Part shown: piece after piece, positions 1 through 6,993 of the stretch
Layout of the letters: every line of letters starts with the position of its first letter
Numbering within the stretch: position 1 is the first letter of the stretch
Assembly: GCA_020861055.1 (NCBI GenBank)
Contig: JAJBTD010000158.1
Location: 1-12,282 of the forward strand
Direction: 5' to 3'
DNA length: 12,282 nucleotides
Origin: Clostridiales bacterium
GTDB lineage: Bacteria; Bacillota; Clostridia; Oscillospirales; Oscillospiraceae
The notes under the pieces: generated by a model
Seen by the model: only the letters and a program-made list of their open reading frames with translations
Told to the model about the DNA's origin: nothing
The model's database searches: none
Translations under genes and position numbers: made by a program

Positions 1-38
1 TTGAATCGTTAGATTTCCTTCATTTCCCTATTGACTTT

Positions 39-863
39 TTGTTTGCAGACTCCATCATCAACTATGTGGATCTGCTGAAAAAGGCGGACATCCAGGACGA
101 GACGATCCGGGGCTATATCGACGTGCTGGACCGGAAGAGCCAGCGGCTCAAGACGCTGACGGAGGACCTGGTGGAGGCGTCCAAGGCGGCCAGCGGCACG
201 GTGGCCGTCCGGCTGGAGCGGCTGGATTTGGTGCAGCTGGTGGAGCAGGCGGCGGCGGAGTACAGCGACCGGCTGGAGGCCGCCGGACTGACCACCATCC
301 TCACCACCCCGGAGCAGCCATGCCCCATCCTGGCGGACGGGCACCACCTGTGGCGGGTGCTGGACAACCTGCTGGGCAACTGCACGAAATACGCCATGCC
401 GGGCACGCGGGTCTATCTGGACGTGGCCGAGGGGAAAGGGGACTATGTGGTGACGGTGAAGAACATCTCCGCCGACCCCCTGAACATCCCGCCGGAGGAG
501 CTGATGAAGCGGTTCGTCCGGGGCGACGCCTCCCGCACCACCGAGGGCAGCGGCCTGGGCCTGTCCATCGCCCGGAACCTCACCAACGTCCAGGGCGGGC
601 AGTTCGACCTGGTGGTGGACGGCGATCTGTTCAAGGCCATCATCACCTTCCCGGCCGCGCCCCCGCTGCTGGAGGAGGCGAAGGAGCCGGAGGAGCCCAA
701 AACGCCCAAGGCCCCGCCCCTGTCCGAGCCGCCCACCATGCCCCCTGAGGCGGAACCGGCGAAAGCAGAGGACACCGGGCCGTCCCCGGAGCCGCCAAAG
801 GAGGACGGCACAGCGGACGGGCCGGAGCAGCCGGAGGATTCTAAAACGGTCGGAACGGAATAA
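39..863 (+). CDS. Sensor histidine kinase, C-terminal part only (H-box missing)
   Basis: This is the catalytic end of a membrane sensor kinase that would phosphorylate a response regulator. Numbering from a TTG at 39, residues 5-13 (SIINYVDLL) are what normally directly follows the phospho-accepting HDLKTPLT box. The rest of the dimerisation helix runs to about residue 50. The ATPase domain follows: N-box around 107-119 (NLLGNC), F-box-like segment about 155-160, and G2 box GSGLGLSI at 170-177. Residues 208-274 form a low-complexity tail rich in Pro and Glu. The H-box, sensor and membrane segments are absent. The frame stays open upstream to base 3, but those codons do not resemble a kinase and are AT-rich, unlike the gene. 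TTG 39 is only a formal start without a good ribosome binding site. It is either a gene broken by a rearrangement or insertion, or an assembly edge. The family call is firm; an intact protein is unlikely. Confidence 0.8.
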   Translation: MFADSIINYVDLLKKADIQDETIRGYIDVLDRKSQRLKTLTEDLVEASKAASGTVAVRLERLDLVQLVEQAAAEYSDRLEAAGLTTILTTPEQPCPILADGHHLWRVLDNLLGNCTKYAMPGTRVYLDVAEGKGDYVVTVKNISADPLNIPPEELMKRFVRGDASRTTEGSGLGLSIARNLTNVQGGQFDLVVDGDLFKAIITFPAAPPLLEEAKEPEEPKTPKAPPLSEPPTMPPEAEPAKAEDTGPSPEPPKEDGTADGPEQPEDSKTVGTE

Positions 864-870
864 GAATAGA

Positions 871-896
871 CCCCAGGGGTCGGGAGGCCCCTGGGG
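871..896. repeat. 9-bp perfect inverted repeat after the kinase gene
   Basis: CCCCAGGGG at 871-879 and CCCCTGGGG at 888-896 can form a 9-bp GC stem with an 8-nt loop, 8 bases after the kinase stop codon. There is no T-tract behind it, so it is at best a weak terminator or an mRNA 3'-end stabiliser. The two genes may still be co-transcribed. Confidence 0.55.
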
Positions 897-914
897 AAAG
901 CGACGAGTTCATAA

Positions 915-981
915 CGGATTCGCCGGAGGTGCATTGCGTGTTGTGAGTGCGTGCCGCTCAGACCGCTTATCAGCGAATCCG
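915..981. repeat. Long-range inverted repeat in the leader of the VanZ-like gene
   Basis: CGGATTCGC at 915-923 is exactly complementary to GCGAATCCG at 973-981, enclosing 49 bases. It lies in the 152-base spacer before the VanZ-like gene and could close a structured 5' leader. I recognise no known riboswitch class in it. No convincing promoter was found in the spacer. Confidence 0.4.
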
Positions 982-1015
982 CAGGAAACGTAATCCGCCC
1001 CGAAAGGAGGCCACC

Positions 1016-1702
1016 ATGCTGCTGCTCATCCCGGCCTTGGTGTGTGCCGTGCTGTTTCTGCTGACCTGCGCAGTGTTCTCTCCCGACGGCGGGACATTTT
1101 TGCAGCTGCTCTATGAGCTGTCCTCCGCCGTCCTGCCCTGGCTGGCTGTCACTGTTCTACTCCGCCGCCGCCAGGAGACGCAGGGCGTCCGGCGGATGGA
1201 GGGGACCCGCTGGCTGTGGATGGCCCTGTACGTCCTCTACATCGCCGGTATCTGGGCGGTCACCGGGGCGGGTACGCTGGCCGAGGCGCTGCAAAACGGC
1301 GTGTGCTGGAGCAATAACGAGGTGAACCTCGCCCCCTTCTCCCAGGGCATCGACCCGGTGGGATATCTGCTCAACGTGCTGCTCTTTATGCCCCTGGGCT
1401 TTCTCACCCCGCTGCTGTGGAACAGGCGGGACAGATTTTATGCTGCGCCGCTGGGCGGGCTTGGCTGCTCTCTGCTGGTGGAGATGAGCCAGCTGGTCAA
1501 CTTCCGGGCCAGCGACGTGGACGACCTGGTGATGAACACTCTGGGGGCGTTGGCGGGCTGGGGGCTGTTCCGGCTGTTCGCCCGGCTCACCGGCTGGAAG
1601 CGGGAGCTGGAGCTGGTCTGGCCTATGGGTCCGGAGGGGACGGTGGGCCTGCTCTTCGCGGGGCATTTCCTCCTGTATCTGGAGGCGGGAGCCTGCATCT
1701 GA
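1016..1702 (+). CDS. VanZ-family integral membrane protein
   Basis: A 228-residue polytopic membrane protein of the VanZ-like family. In the founding case VanZ gives low-level teicoplanin resistance; most chromosomal members have no defined role. Hydrophobic segments lie near residues 1-21, 36-50, 66-84, 112-135, 142-160, 173-190 and 208-225. The family signature is visible: NLAPF at 104-108, NVLLFMPLGF at 120-129, a conserved Glu156 and Gln159, then R164, DVDD 167-170 and NTLGA 174-178. The start is fixed by AAAGGAGG at 1003-1010, five bases before ATG 1016. The same frame opens at 947 but has no ribosome binding site there. It follows the kinase remnant in the same direction, so it may be an output or partner gene of that two-component locus; this is inference from position only. 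Glycopeptide resistance is not implied, since no vanHAX-type genes are present. Confidence 0.85.
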   Translation: MLLLIPALVCAVLFLLTCAVFSPDGGTFLQLLYELSSAVLPWLAVTVLLRRRQETQGVRRMEGTRWLWMALYVLYIAGIWAVTGAGTLAEALQNGVCWSNNEVNLAPFSQGIDPVGYLLNVLLFMPLGFLTPLLWNRRDRFYAAPLGGLGCSLLVEMSQLVNFRASDVDDLVMNTLGALAGWGLFRLFARLTGWKRELELVWPMGPEGTVGLLFAGHFLLYLEAGACI

Positions 1703-1710
1703 AGCCAAAT

Positions 1711-1753
1711 AAGCTGCAACGGCACAGCGGAAATCGCTGTGCCGTTGCAGCTT
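1711..1753. terminator. 19-bp perfect hairpin between converging genes
   Basis: The arms 1711-1729 and 1735-1753 are perfectly complementary over 19 bp with loop GAAAT. It starts 8 bases after the VanZ-like stop. On the plus strand only a short CTGTTTC follows; on the minus strand ATTTGG follows. It likely ends transcription from both sides, although neither T-tract is strong. Confidence 0.75.
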
Positions 1754-1767
1754 CTGTTTCAGGGTAG

Positions 1768-1799
1768 CTCCCGCTCCGGTCAAACTGCCGGGGCGGGAG
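1768..1799 (-). terminator. Second hairpin downstream of the lactaldehyde reductase gene
   Basis: CTCCCGCTCCGG (1768-1779) pairs with CCGGGGCGGGAG (1788-1799): 12 bp with one G-T wobble and an 8-nt loop, 15 bases past the stop codon at 1815. With the hairpin at 1711-1753 it makes a tandem stop for the sugar operon. There is no clear T-tract directly behind it. Confidence 0.5.
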
Positions 1800-1814
1800 G
1801 CTGCCGAGGGGGCA

Positions 1815-2960
1815 TTACATGATCTTGCGGAACAGGGTCTTGAAGTCCTCCACGGTGGCGGGACGGGGATTGCCGGGGGCGCAGGCGTCGGCGGCGGCGG
1901 ACTGGGCCAGGAAGTCCAGATCCTCCTCCTTCATCTTCTCCAGCTTGGTGGGGATGCCCACGTCGGCAGAGAGCTGCTTGACGGCGTCGATGGCGGCCTT
2001 GCGGTAGGTGGGCTGGTCCATGCCGGTGGTATCCACGCCCATAGCCTCGGCGATGTCCTTGAACTTCTCGCCGGTGTACTCCTGGTTGAACTCCATGACG
2101 ATGGGGAGCATCATGGCGCAGGCCACGCCGTGGGGGGTGTCATACACAGCGCCCAAGGTGTGGGCCATGGAGTGAGCAATGCCCAGGCCCACATTGGAGA
2201 AGGCCATGCCGGTGACGAACTGGCCCAGGGCCATGCCCTCCCGGCCCTCCTGCTCATTCTTGACGGCAGCGCGCAGGTTCTTGGAGATGAGCTTGATGGC
2301 CTCCAGGTTCAGGCAGTCGGCCAGCTCCCAGGCGGCGGCGGTGGTGTAGCCCTCGATGGCGTGGGTCAGGGCGTCCATACCGGTGGCGGCGGTCAGACCC
2401 TTGGGCATGGTGGACATCATATCGGGGTCTACCACGGCGATGTCGGGGATATCGTTCACGTCCACGCAGACGAACTTCCGCTTCTTCTGTACGTCGGTGA
2501 TGACATAGTTGATGGTGGCCTCGGCGGCAGTGCCGGCGGTAGTGGGGACGGCGATGGTGAACACGGTGCGGTTCTTGGTGGGAGCCACACCCTCCAGAGA
2601 GCGGACGTCGGCAAACTCCGGGTTGTTGATGATGATGCCGATGGCCTTGCCGGTGTCCATGGAGGAGCCGCCGCCGATGGTGATCATATAGTCGGCCCCG
2701 GACTTCTTATAGGCCTCCACGCCGGAGAGGACGTTCTCGATGGTGGGGTTGGGCTTGATGTCGGAATAGACCTCATAGGCCATGCCGTTGGCATCCAGCA
2801 GGTCGGTGACCTTCTTGGTGACGTTGAACTTCACCAGGTCGGGGTCAGAGGCGACGAACGCCTTCCGGAAGCCCTTGGAAGCGATGATGCCGGGGATCTC
2901 CTGAATCGCGCCCTTGCCGTGGTAGGAAATGCCGTTGAGTACGAAACGATTGACAGCCAT
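1815..2960 (-). CDS. fucO: Lactaldehyde reductase (1,2-propanediol oxidoreductase), iron-dependent
   Basis: A cytoplasmic group III (iron-activated) alcohol dehydrogenase that reduces L-lactaldehyde to (S)-1,2-propanediol with NADH, recycling NAD in anaerobic growth on rhamnose or fucose. At 381 residues it nearly equals E. coli FucO (383). The nucleotide motif GGGSSMD is at 97-103. The four metal ligands fall on the same numbers as in E. coli FucO: D196, H200, H263 and H277 (GMDALTHAIEGY; HSMAHTLGAVYDTPHG). Asp39, which in FucO favours NADH over NADPH, is also kept. The start is set by AGGAGG just upstream of ATG 2960. It is the last gene of the operon, 76 bases behind the aldolase that makes its substrate, which supports lactaldehyde over other alcohols. 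Another small aldehyde cannot be excluded from sequence alone. Confidence 0.9.
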   Translation of the reverse strand: MAVNRFVLNGISYHGKGAIQEIPGIIASKGFRKAFVASDPDLVKFNVTKKVTDLLDANGMAYEVYSDIKPNPTIENVLSGVEAYKKSGADYMITIGGGSSMDTGKAIGIIINNPEFADVRSLEGVAPTKNRTVFTIAVPTTAGTAAEATINYVITDVQKKRKFVCVDVNDIPDIAVVDPDMMSTMPKGLTAATGMDALTHAIEGYTTAAAWELADCLNLEAIKLISKNLRAAVKNEQEGREGMALGQFVTGMAFSNVGLGIAHSMAHTLGAVYDTPHGVACAMMLPIVMEFNQEYTGEKFKDIAEAMGVDTTGMDQPTYRKAAIDAVKQLSADVGIPTKLEKMKEEDLDFLAQSAAADACAPGNPRPATVEDFKTLFRKIM

Positions 2961-3036
2961 GGGAATTACCTCCTGTTATTTACCCCCAGTAACTGGGTGG
3001 TTGACAAAAGTGGTGTGCCCGATTTTGGGCAGTTAC

Positions 3037-3864
3037 TCAATGCTTCTCGTAAAGGAACTGTTCCGGCAGAGTAACGTTGAAGTCCACCGCCAGATGACGG
3101 AAGTCGTCGGGCTGGATAGTCTGGAGCTTGTAGGGCTGCATGGAGCGCACCTTCACCAAAATCTCCGCGGACTTCTCCACCGTGTGCATCAGGCCGAAGG
3201 TCAGGTCGAAGTCCTCGCCGGAGCAGAACATCCCGTGATGGGCCCAGATGGCCACATCGTACTTCTTCATCAGCTCAGAGGTGGCCACGGCGATGTCCCG
3301 GCCGCCGGGCACCATCCAGGGCACCACGCCGATGCCGTCGGGGAACACCACCGGGCACTCGGTGGCCATCTCCCACAGCTCACGGGTGAAGGCCTCGTCA
3401 GTCAGGGGGAGGACAAAGGTGAGGGCGATGGTGTTGGCGGGATGGGCGTGGTAGATGACCCGGTGCTTGCCGCCGGTGGCGATGACCTTCACCTCATGGT
3501 TCATCAGGTGAGAGGGCAGCTCGCTGGTGGGACGCCCGCCGTTGACCAGGCCCCAGCAGATGCGGTAGTTCTCGCCCTTGTCGTCCAGCTCGATGATGCA
3601 GAAGGAGTCCTCCGGCTTGATGGTGACGTTGCGGAAATACTTGCCGGAGCCGGTGACCAGGAAATACTCCCCGGCCAGCTTGGGGACGGTGGTGCCGATG
3701 GGCCGCCACTCGGCGGGGTGAAGCTCCTCCTTCACCTGCTCCACCTCCTCCGGCTTGATGCGGTAGCTCAGGTTGCCGCCGTTGCGCTCATGCCAGCCCT
3801 GCTTCCAGCCGTCGTCGGCCATGCGCATAAAGCCCTGTACAAATTCTGCGTCCAATACCTTCAT
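3037..3864 (-). CDS. rhaD: L-rhamnulose-1-phosphate aldolase
   Basis: A class II, zinc-dependent cytoplasmic aldolase that splits L-rhamnulose 1-phosphate into dihydroxyacetone phosphate and L-lactaldehyde. At 275 residues from the chosen start it matches E. coli RhaD (274) and is much longer than FucA or AraD (about 215-230). Recognisable blocks are GWHERNGGNLS near the N-terminus, VTGSGKYFRNV, PTSELPSH with catalytic Glu115, HAHPANTIALT with zinc ligands His139 and His141, TECPVVFPDGIG, and AHHG with third ligand His210. Two in-frame ATGs lie 9 bases apart. GAAAGGA abuts the first (3873), leaving no spacer, and stands 9 bases from the second (3864), so 3864 is preferred. It lies 43 bases behind the isomerase gene and 76 before fucO. 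The RhaD call is strong and is the best evidence that the operon's substrate is L-rhamnose. Confidence 0.92.
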   Translation of the reverse strand: MKVLDAEFVQGFMRMADDGWKQGWHERNGGNLSYRIKPEEVEQVKEELHPAEWRPIGTTVPKLAGEYFLVTGSGKYFRNVTIKPEDSFCIIELDDKGENYRICWGLVNGGRPTSELPSHLMNHEVKVIATGGKHRVIYHAHPANTIALTFVLPLTDEAFTRELWEMATECPVVFPDGIGVVPWMVPGGRDIAVATSELMKKYDVAIWAHHGMFCSGEDFDLTFGLMHTVEKSAEILVKVRSMQPYKLQTIQPDDFRHLAVDFNVTLPEQFLYEKH

Positions 3865-3907
3865 TTGACTCATTCCTTTCTGATATTCCGTTGGGTTTGA
3901 CGGATGT

Positions 3908-5326
3908 TTACCGGGTGACGATGTCCACCGGCACGTTCAAAATTTTTGCCACCTTCAAAATGGTGTCGATATGCCGCCCGGTGGCCGCCGCGAAGTGGTG
4001 GGTGGGGCCGCACTCGCTCCAGCGGGTGACGAACTCCCTGGCTCCGCAGGTGAAGCGGGTGCGCATATTGGTGTCGCCGAAGGACAGGATCTTGCCCTCC
4101 TCGTTGACGCCCTCCGCCACTACGAACTTGAAATTGCCGTTGCCGTCCTGGGTGATAGCCAGGTAGGTCACAGGGCCGGTGTAGGGGTAGAACTGGGTCA
4201 GGTAGCCGCCGCCGGTCTTGCCGTGGAACACCTTGACGATCTTCATGGTGGGCTTCCTGTCGGAGATATCCGCGTCGCCGGAGCCGCTGTGGCCGATGAT
4301 GGCGATGTCGTCGTTGAAGTCGATGGAGTACATCTCCGCCAGCTGGCCGGTGCCGGAGATGGTCTTGAGGATGCTCATGGCCATGGCCACCTTCATGTCG
4401 CCCTCCACGGCGCAGGCGGTGCCCTGCTTGATGAGCATGGAGAAGGCGGGGATGAGCATGCTGTCCAGCACCCCGGCCTTGCCCTGGGCGTAGCCGTCGT
4501 AGTGGGAGGCGATGAGGCCCAGTTGCTCGTCCTTGACCCACTGCTCAAAGGCGACCACGTACTTCGCCATCTCCCAGACCTCTTCGATGCTGCCGCCGCC
4601 CTCGATGTCGAAGGTGTCGAGGATGTCCTGAGCCTTGGCACGGATGGTGTCCTCGTCGGTGACGTTGTCGGCGATGGCCCACATCTTCTCCCAGTCGAAC
4701 TGCTTGGTGTACAGGCCCATCCGCCGGTACAGATTGGACTCGTCGATATACAGGTCCATCATGCCGGGATAGGGGCGGCCGATCTGGGCGATGTTGGTCT
4801 GGCGGAAGCGGCGGCGCACCTGGGCCGCCCTGCACCAGTCCTCGATCTCCGCCTGCACGGAGGGGTCGCCGCCCTCCACCACGCCGGTAATGACGGCGTG
4901 GCGCTTGCCGAACCGCTCCAGGTCGGCCACCATCTCGCCCACGGCGCCGCAGGCATAGCCCTCGCCCAGCCAGGAGGCGATGTCCGTGTGGTCATAGTCC
5001 AGAGCCTTGAGCTTCTGGACGTTGACCAGCACCACCGGCACGTCCAGGTCCTTTACTGCGGGGAGCATATTGTAGGACGTGGCGTAGGTCAGCAGCTGCA
5101 AAAAGACCAGGTCAACGTCCGCTGCCCGGAACAGGTCGCCCGCCGCCTGGGACTGCTCCTTGGTGGTGACCATGCCCCCGTCCACGATGTCCACCGTGTC
5201 CGGGATGGTCTGCTTGAACGCCTCATACTGGGCCTGGAACTCCGGCACCAGGGAGGGGAACTGGGGCAGATAAGCGCCCAAGGCGATGGAAAAGACGCCT
5301 ACCTTCGCTTTTGTGTTGACTAGCAT
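3908..5326 (-). CDS. AraA/FucI-type ketol isomerase, probable L-rhamnose isomerase
   Basis: A 472-residue sugar isomerase of the L-arabinose/L-fucose isomerase superfamily, expected to convert a free aldose to its ketose with Mn2+. Counting from the upstream ATG 5332, residues equivalent to the AraA active site can be placed: Glu310 (AVEGD), Asp338 in SIDFNDD, His348 (GHSGSGD) and the pair His445-446 (HHFAAATG), in the order and spacing of AraA E306, E333, H350 and H450. The length fits AraA (about 500), not three-domain FucI (about 590) nor RhaA (about 420). It sits between the rhamnulokinase and rhamnulose-phosphate aldolase genes, 15 bases after the kinase stop, so it most likely supplies L-rhamnulose; this is inference from context. 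L-fucose or L-arabinose remain possible. GGAGG at 5334-5338 lies one base from ATG 5332 but seven from ATG 5326, so 5326 is preferred. Confidence 0.8.
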   Translation of the reverse strand: MLVNTKAKVGVFSIALGAYLPQFPSLVPEFQAQYEAFKQTIPDTVDIVDGGMVTTKEQSQAAGDLFRAADVDLVFLQLLTYATSYNMLPAVKDLDVPVVLVNVQKLKALDYDHTDIASWLGEGYACGAVGEMVADLERFGKRHAVITGVVEGGDPSVQAEIEDWCRAAQVRRRFRQTNIAQIGRPYPGMMDLYIDESNLYRRMGLYTKQFDWEKMWAIADNVTDEDTIRAKAQDILDTFDIEGGGSIEEVWEMAKYVVAFEQWVKDEQLGLIASHYDGYAQGKAGVLDSMLIPAFSMLIKQGTACAVEGDMKVAMAMSILKTISGTGQLAEMYSIDFNDDIAIIGHSGSGDADISDRKPTMKIVKVFHGKTGGGYLTQFYPYTGPVTYLAITQDGNGNFKFVVAEGVNEEGKILSFGDTNMRTRFTCGAREFVTRWSECGPTHHFAAATGRHIDTILKVAKILNVPVDIVTR

Positions 5327-5341
5327 ACTCATACCTCCATT

Positions 5342-6799
5342 TTAGTCCGGTTGGACTTCCTTAATATCAAAGCTCCTCCGGATGGCGGCTCTGGCCTCCT
5401 CCAGGGAGGAGAATTCGCCTCCGTAGATCATCTGGACGATCAGGTTGCCGATGGCGGTACCCTCCACCGGTCCGGCGTAGACGGGCAGCCCGGCGGCCCG
5501 TGCGGTCATCCGGTTCAGGTACATATCCTGGCATCCGCCGCCCACGATGTTGATGCTGGTGTAGCGCTTGCCGGTGAGCTGCTGCAGATCCCGGATGGCC
5601 TCAGAATACCGGCGGGTCAGGCTGACATAGACGCACTGCATGATCTCCCCCACCGTCTCCGGGACGGGCTGGCCGGTTTTGGCGCAGTAGTCCTTCACCG
5701 CCTGTATCATGCTGTCTGGGGCCAGGAACCCGGCATCGTCCACGTCCACCACCGAGGGGAAGTCCTGCGCGCCCTCCGCCGCGGCGATCAGGTCAGGGAA
5801 CGACCACTGCTTGCCGCTGATTGTACGGGCCGTCTTGCCGGAGACGTAGTTGACCCCGTTCAGCTCCCGGCGGATGGACTGGATCATCCACAGGCCCATA
5901 ATGTTTTTCAGGTAGCGGTAGCGATACCACGCCCCGCCCTCGTTGGTGAAGTTCTGGGCCCGGCTGGCCTCGGTGGTGATGGGCTGCTCGTTCTCCACCC
6001 CCAGCAGGGACCAGGTGCCGCTGGAGAGATACACCGCGTTGTCGTCCTTCGCAGGGACCGCCAGGAAGGCGGAGCCGGTGTCGTGGGTGGCGGGCAGGAT
6101 CACCGTGGCGTTAAAGCCCACCTGCGCCTGAATTTCTGGCAGCAGCTCCCCCACCACCGTTCCCGGCACGGACAGCTCCCCGAACAGACGGGTGGGCAGG
6201 CCCAGCCGGGCGATCAGGCCCAGGTCCCAGGTCTTTTCCCTGGCGCTCACCAGGTTGGTGCTGGTGGCGTTGGTGTATTCCTGTTTTTTCACTCCGGTGA
6301 GCCGGAAGTTGAAGTAGTCCGGTATCATCAGCAGGCTCTCCGTCTGCTCCAGCTGTTTCGGATGCTCTTTCTTTAACGCCATGAGCTGGTAGATGGTGTT
6401 GAAAATTTGCTTTTGTATGCCAGTTCTGGCGTACAGCTCCTCTGGGGGGATGTTGGCGTCCACCAGGGCGTCCATCCCCTCCGTCCGGCTGTCCCGGTAG
6501 GCCACGGCGTCTCCCAGCAGCTGATCGTCCTTATCCAGCAGAACGTAGTCCACCGCCCAGGTGTCGATGCCGATCACCGTAGGGGTGGTCCCCCGCTCGC
6601 CGCACGCCTTCAGTCCCCCCAGAATACCGTTCCAGAGGTTGTCCATGTCCCAGCAATCGTGTCCGTTTTTCCGTACCTGCCGGTTGTCGAATCGGTAGAC
6701 CTCCTCCAGGACGAGCCTACCCTCCTGGACGCTGCCCAGGATGTGCCGCCCGCTGGAGGCTCCGATGTCGATGGCCAGGTAGCTTCCTGCCATGCTCAT
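5342..6799 (-). CDS. rhaB: Rhamnulokinase, FGGY family
   Basis: A cytoplasmic carbohydrate kinase that phosphorylates L-rhamnulose at C1 using ATP. From ATG 6799 it has 485 residues (E. coli RhaB 489) and aligns along its whole length from memory: phosphate-loop DIGASSGR at 11-18, GIDTWAVDYVLLD around 77-89, AVAYRDSRT around 98-106, LLMIPDYFNFRLTG around 156-169, THDTGSA with catalytic base Asp240, SSGTWSL at 259-265, NEGGA, YLKNIMGLW, and adenosine-binding GGGCQ at 420-424. It is the first gene of the operon. The start is ambiguous: GTG 6802, ATG 6799 and ATG 6793 are in frame behind GGAAAGG (6804-6810), with spacers of 1, 4 and 10 bases. GTG is too close; 6799 or 6793 is used, or both. Confidence 0.93.
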   Translation of the reverse strand: MSMAGSYLAIDIGASSGRHILGSVQEGRLVLEEVYRFDNRQVRKNGHDCWDMDNLWNGILGGLKACGERGTTPTVIGIDTWAVDYVLLDKDDQLLGDAVAYRDSRTEGMDALVDANIPPEELYARTGIQKQIFNTIYQLMALKKEHPKQLEQTESLLMIPDYFNFRLTGVKKQEYTNATSTNLVSAREKTWDLGLIARLGLPTRLFGELSVPGTVVGELLPEIQAQVGFNATVILPATHDTGSAFLAVPAKDDNAVYLSSGTWSLLGVENEQPITTEASRAQNFTNEGGAWYRYRYLKNIMGLWMIQSIRRELNGVNYVSGKTARTISGKQWSFPDLIAAAEGAQDFPSVVDVDDAGFLAPDSMIQAVKDYCAKTGQPVPETVGEIMQCVYVSLTRRYSEAIRDLQQLTGKRYTSINIVGGGCQDMYLNRMTARAAGLPVYAGPVEGTAIGNLIVQMIYGGEFSSLEEARAAIRRSFDIKEVQPD

Positions 6800-6993
6800 C
6801 ACGCCTTTCCACTGAAAAAACTAAAAATAACCTGCAAAATCACTTCGTTTTTTCTTTAACAACAGGATACCACCCGCAGGCATCAAAAAAGAAGGTCCTG
6901 CAAAAAAGTTTTTAGGGACCTGATTTGCATTTTGCGGCTGCGTGTTGTATACTGAACCTGCCCACAGACGATCGGCGAGAGGAGGGACGCTCC
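6800..6993. promoter_or_regulatory. Divergent control region between rhaB and the AraC-type regulator
   Basis: This AT-rich stretch contrasts with the GC-rich genes around it and must hold the operon promoter (minus strand) and the regulator promoter (plus strand). CCTGCAAAA occurs twice in direct orientation (6831-6839 and 6897-6905, 66 bases apart), and a related CCGCAAAAT lies on the other strand at 6929-6937 near the regulator's -35. CAAAAAAG is repeated at 6884-6891 and 6901-6908 with a 17-base period. AGGTCC (6893-6898) and GGACCT (6916-6921) form an inverted pair. These are candidate half-sites for the AraC-type protein. For the operon only a weak minus-strand -10 (TATCCT, about 6866-6871) without a good -35 was seen, as expected of an activator-dependent promoter. 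Confidence 0.6.
6925..6953 (+). promoter_or_regulatory. Promoter of the AraC-type regulator gene
   Basis: TTGCAT (6925-6930) and TATACT (6948-6953) are separated by exactly 17 bases, a good sigma-A promoter. Predicted start near 6960, giving a leader of about 34 bases with GGAGG at 6981-6985 before ATG 6994. The CCGCAAAAT element at 6929-6937 overlaps the -35 edge, so autoregulation is plausible. Confidence 0.75.

Noticed and set aside
947..1015. N-terminal extension of the VanZ-like protein from an upstream start at 947
   Set aside because: AAAGGAGG at 1003-1010 sets the start at 1016, where a typical membrane-inserting hydrophobic N-terminus begins; the 23 extra residues are basic and hydrophilic.
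1016..1702. Glycopeptide resistance locus suggested by a kinase fragment next to a VanZ-like gene
   Set aside because: No vanH, vanA/B ligase or vanX gene is present, and VanZ-like proteins are widespread in Clostridia without resistance.
3017..3036. GCCC/GGGC mini-hairpin between rhaD and fucO as a terminator
   Set aside because: Only 4 bp of stem and no proper T-tract on the minus strand; it is more likely neutral or a minor processing element within the operon.
3971..5323. 450-codon plus-strand frame opposite the isomerase gene
   Set aside because: Repetitive His/Gly/Val/Leu/Asp composition, no start signal, and the minus strand encodes a conserved isomerase with its catalytic residues.
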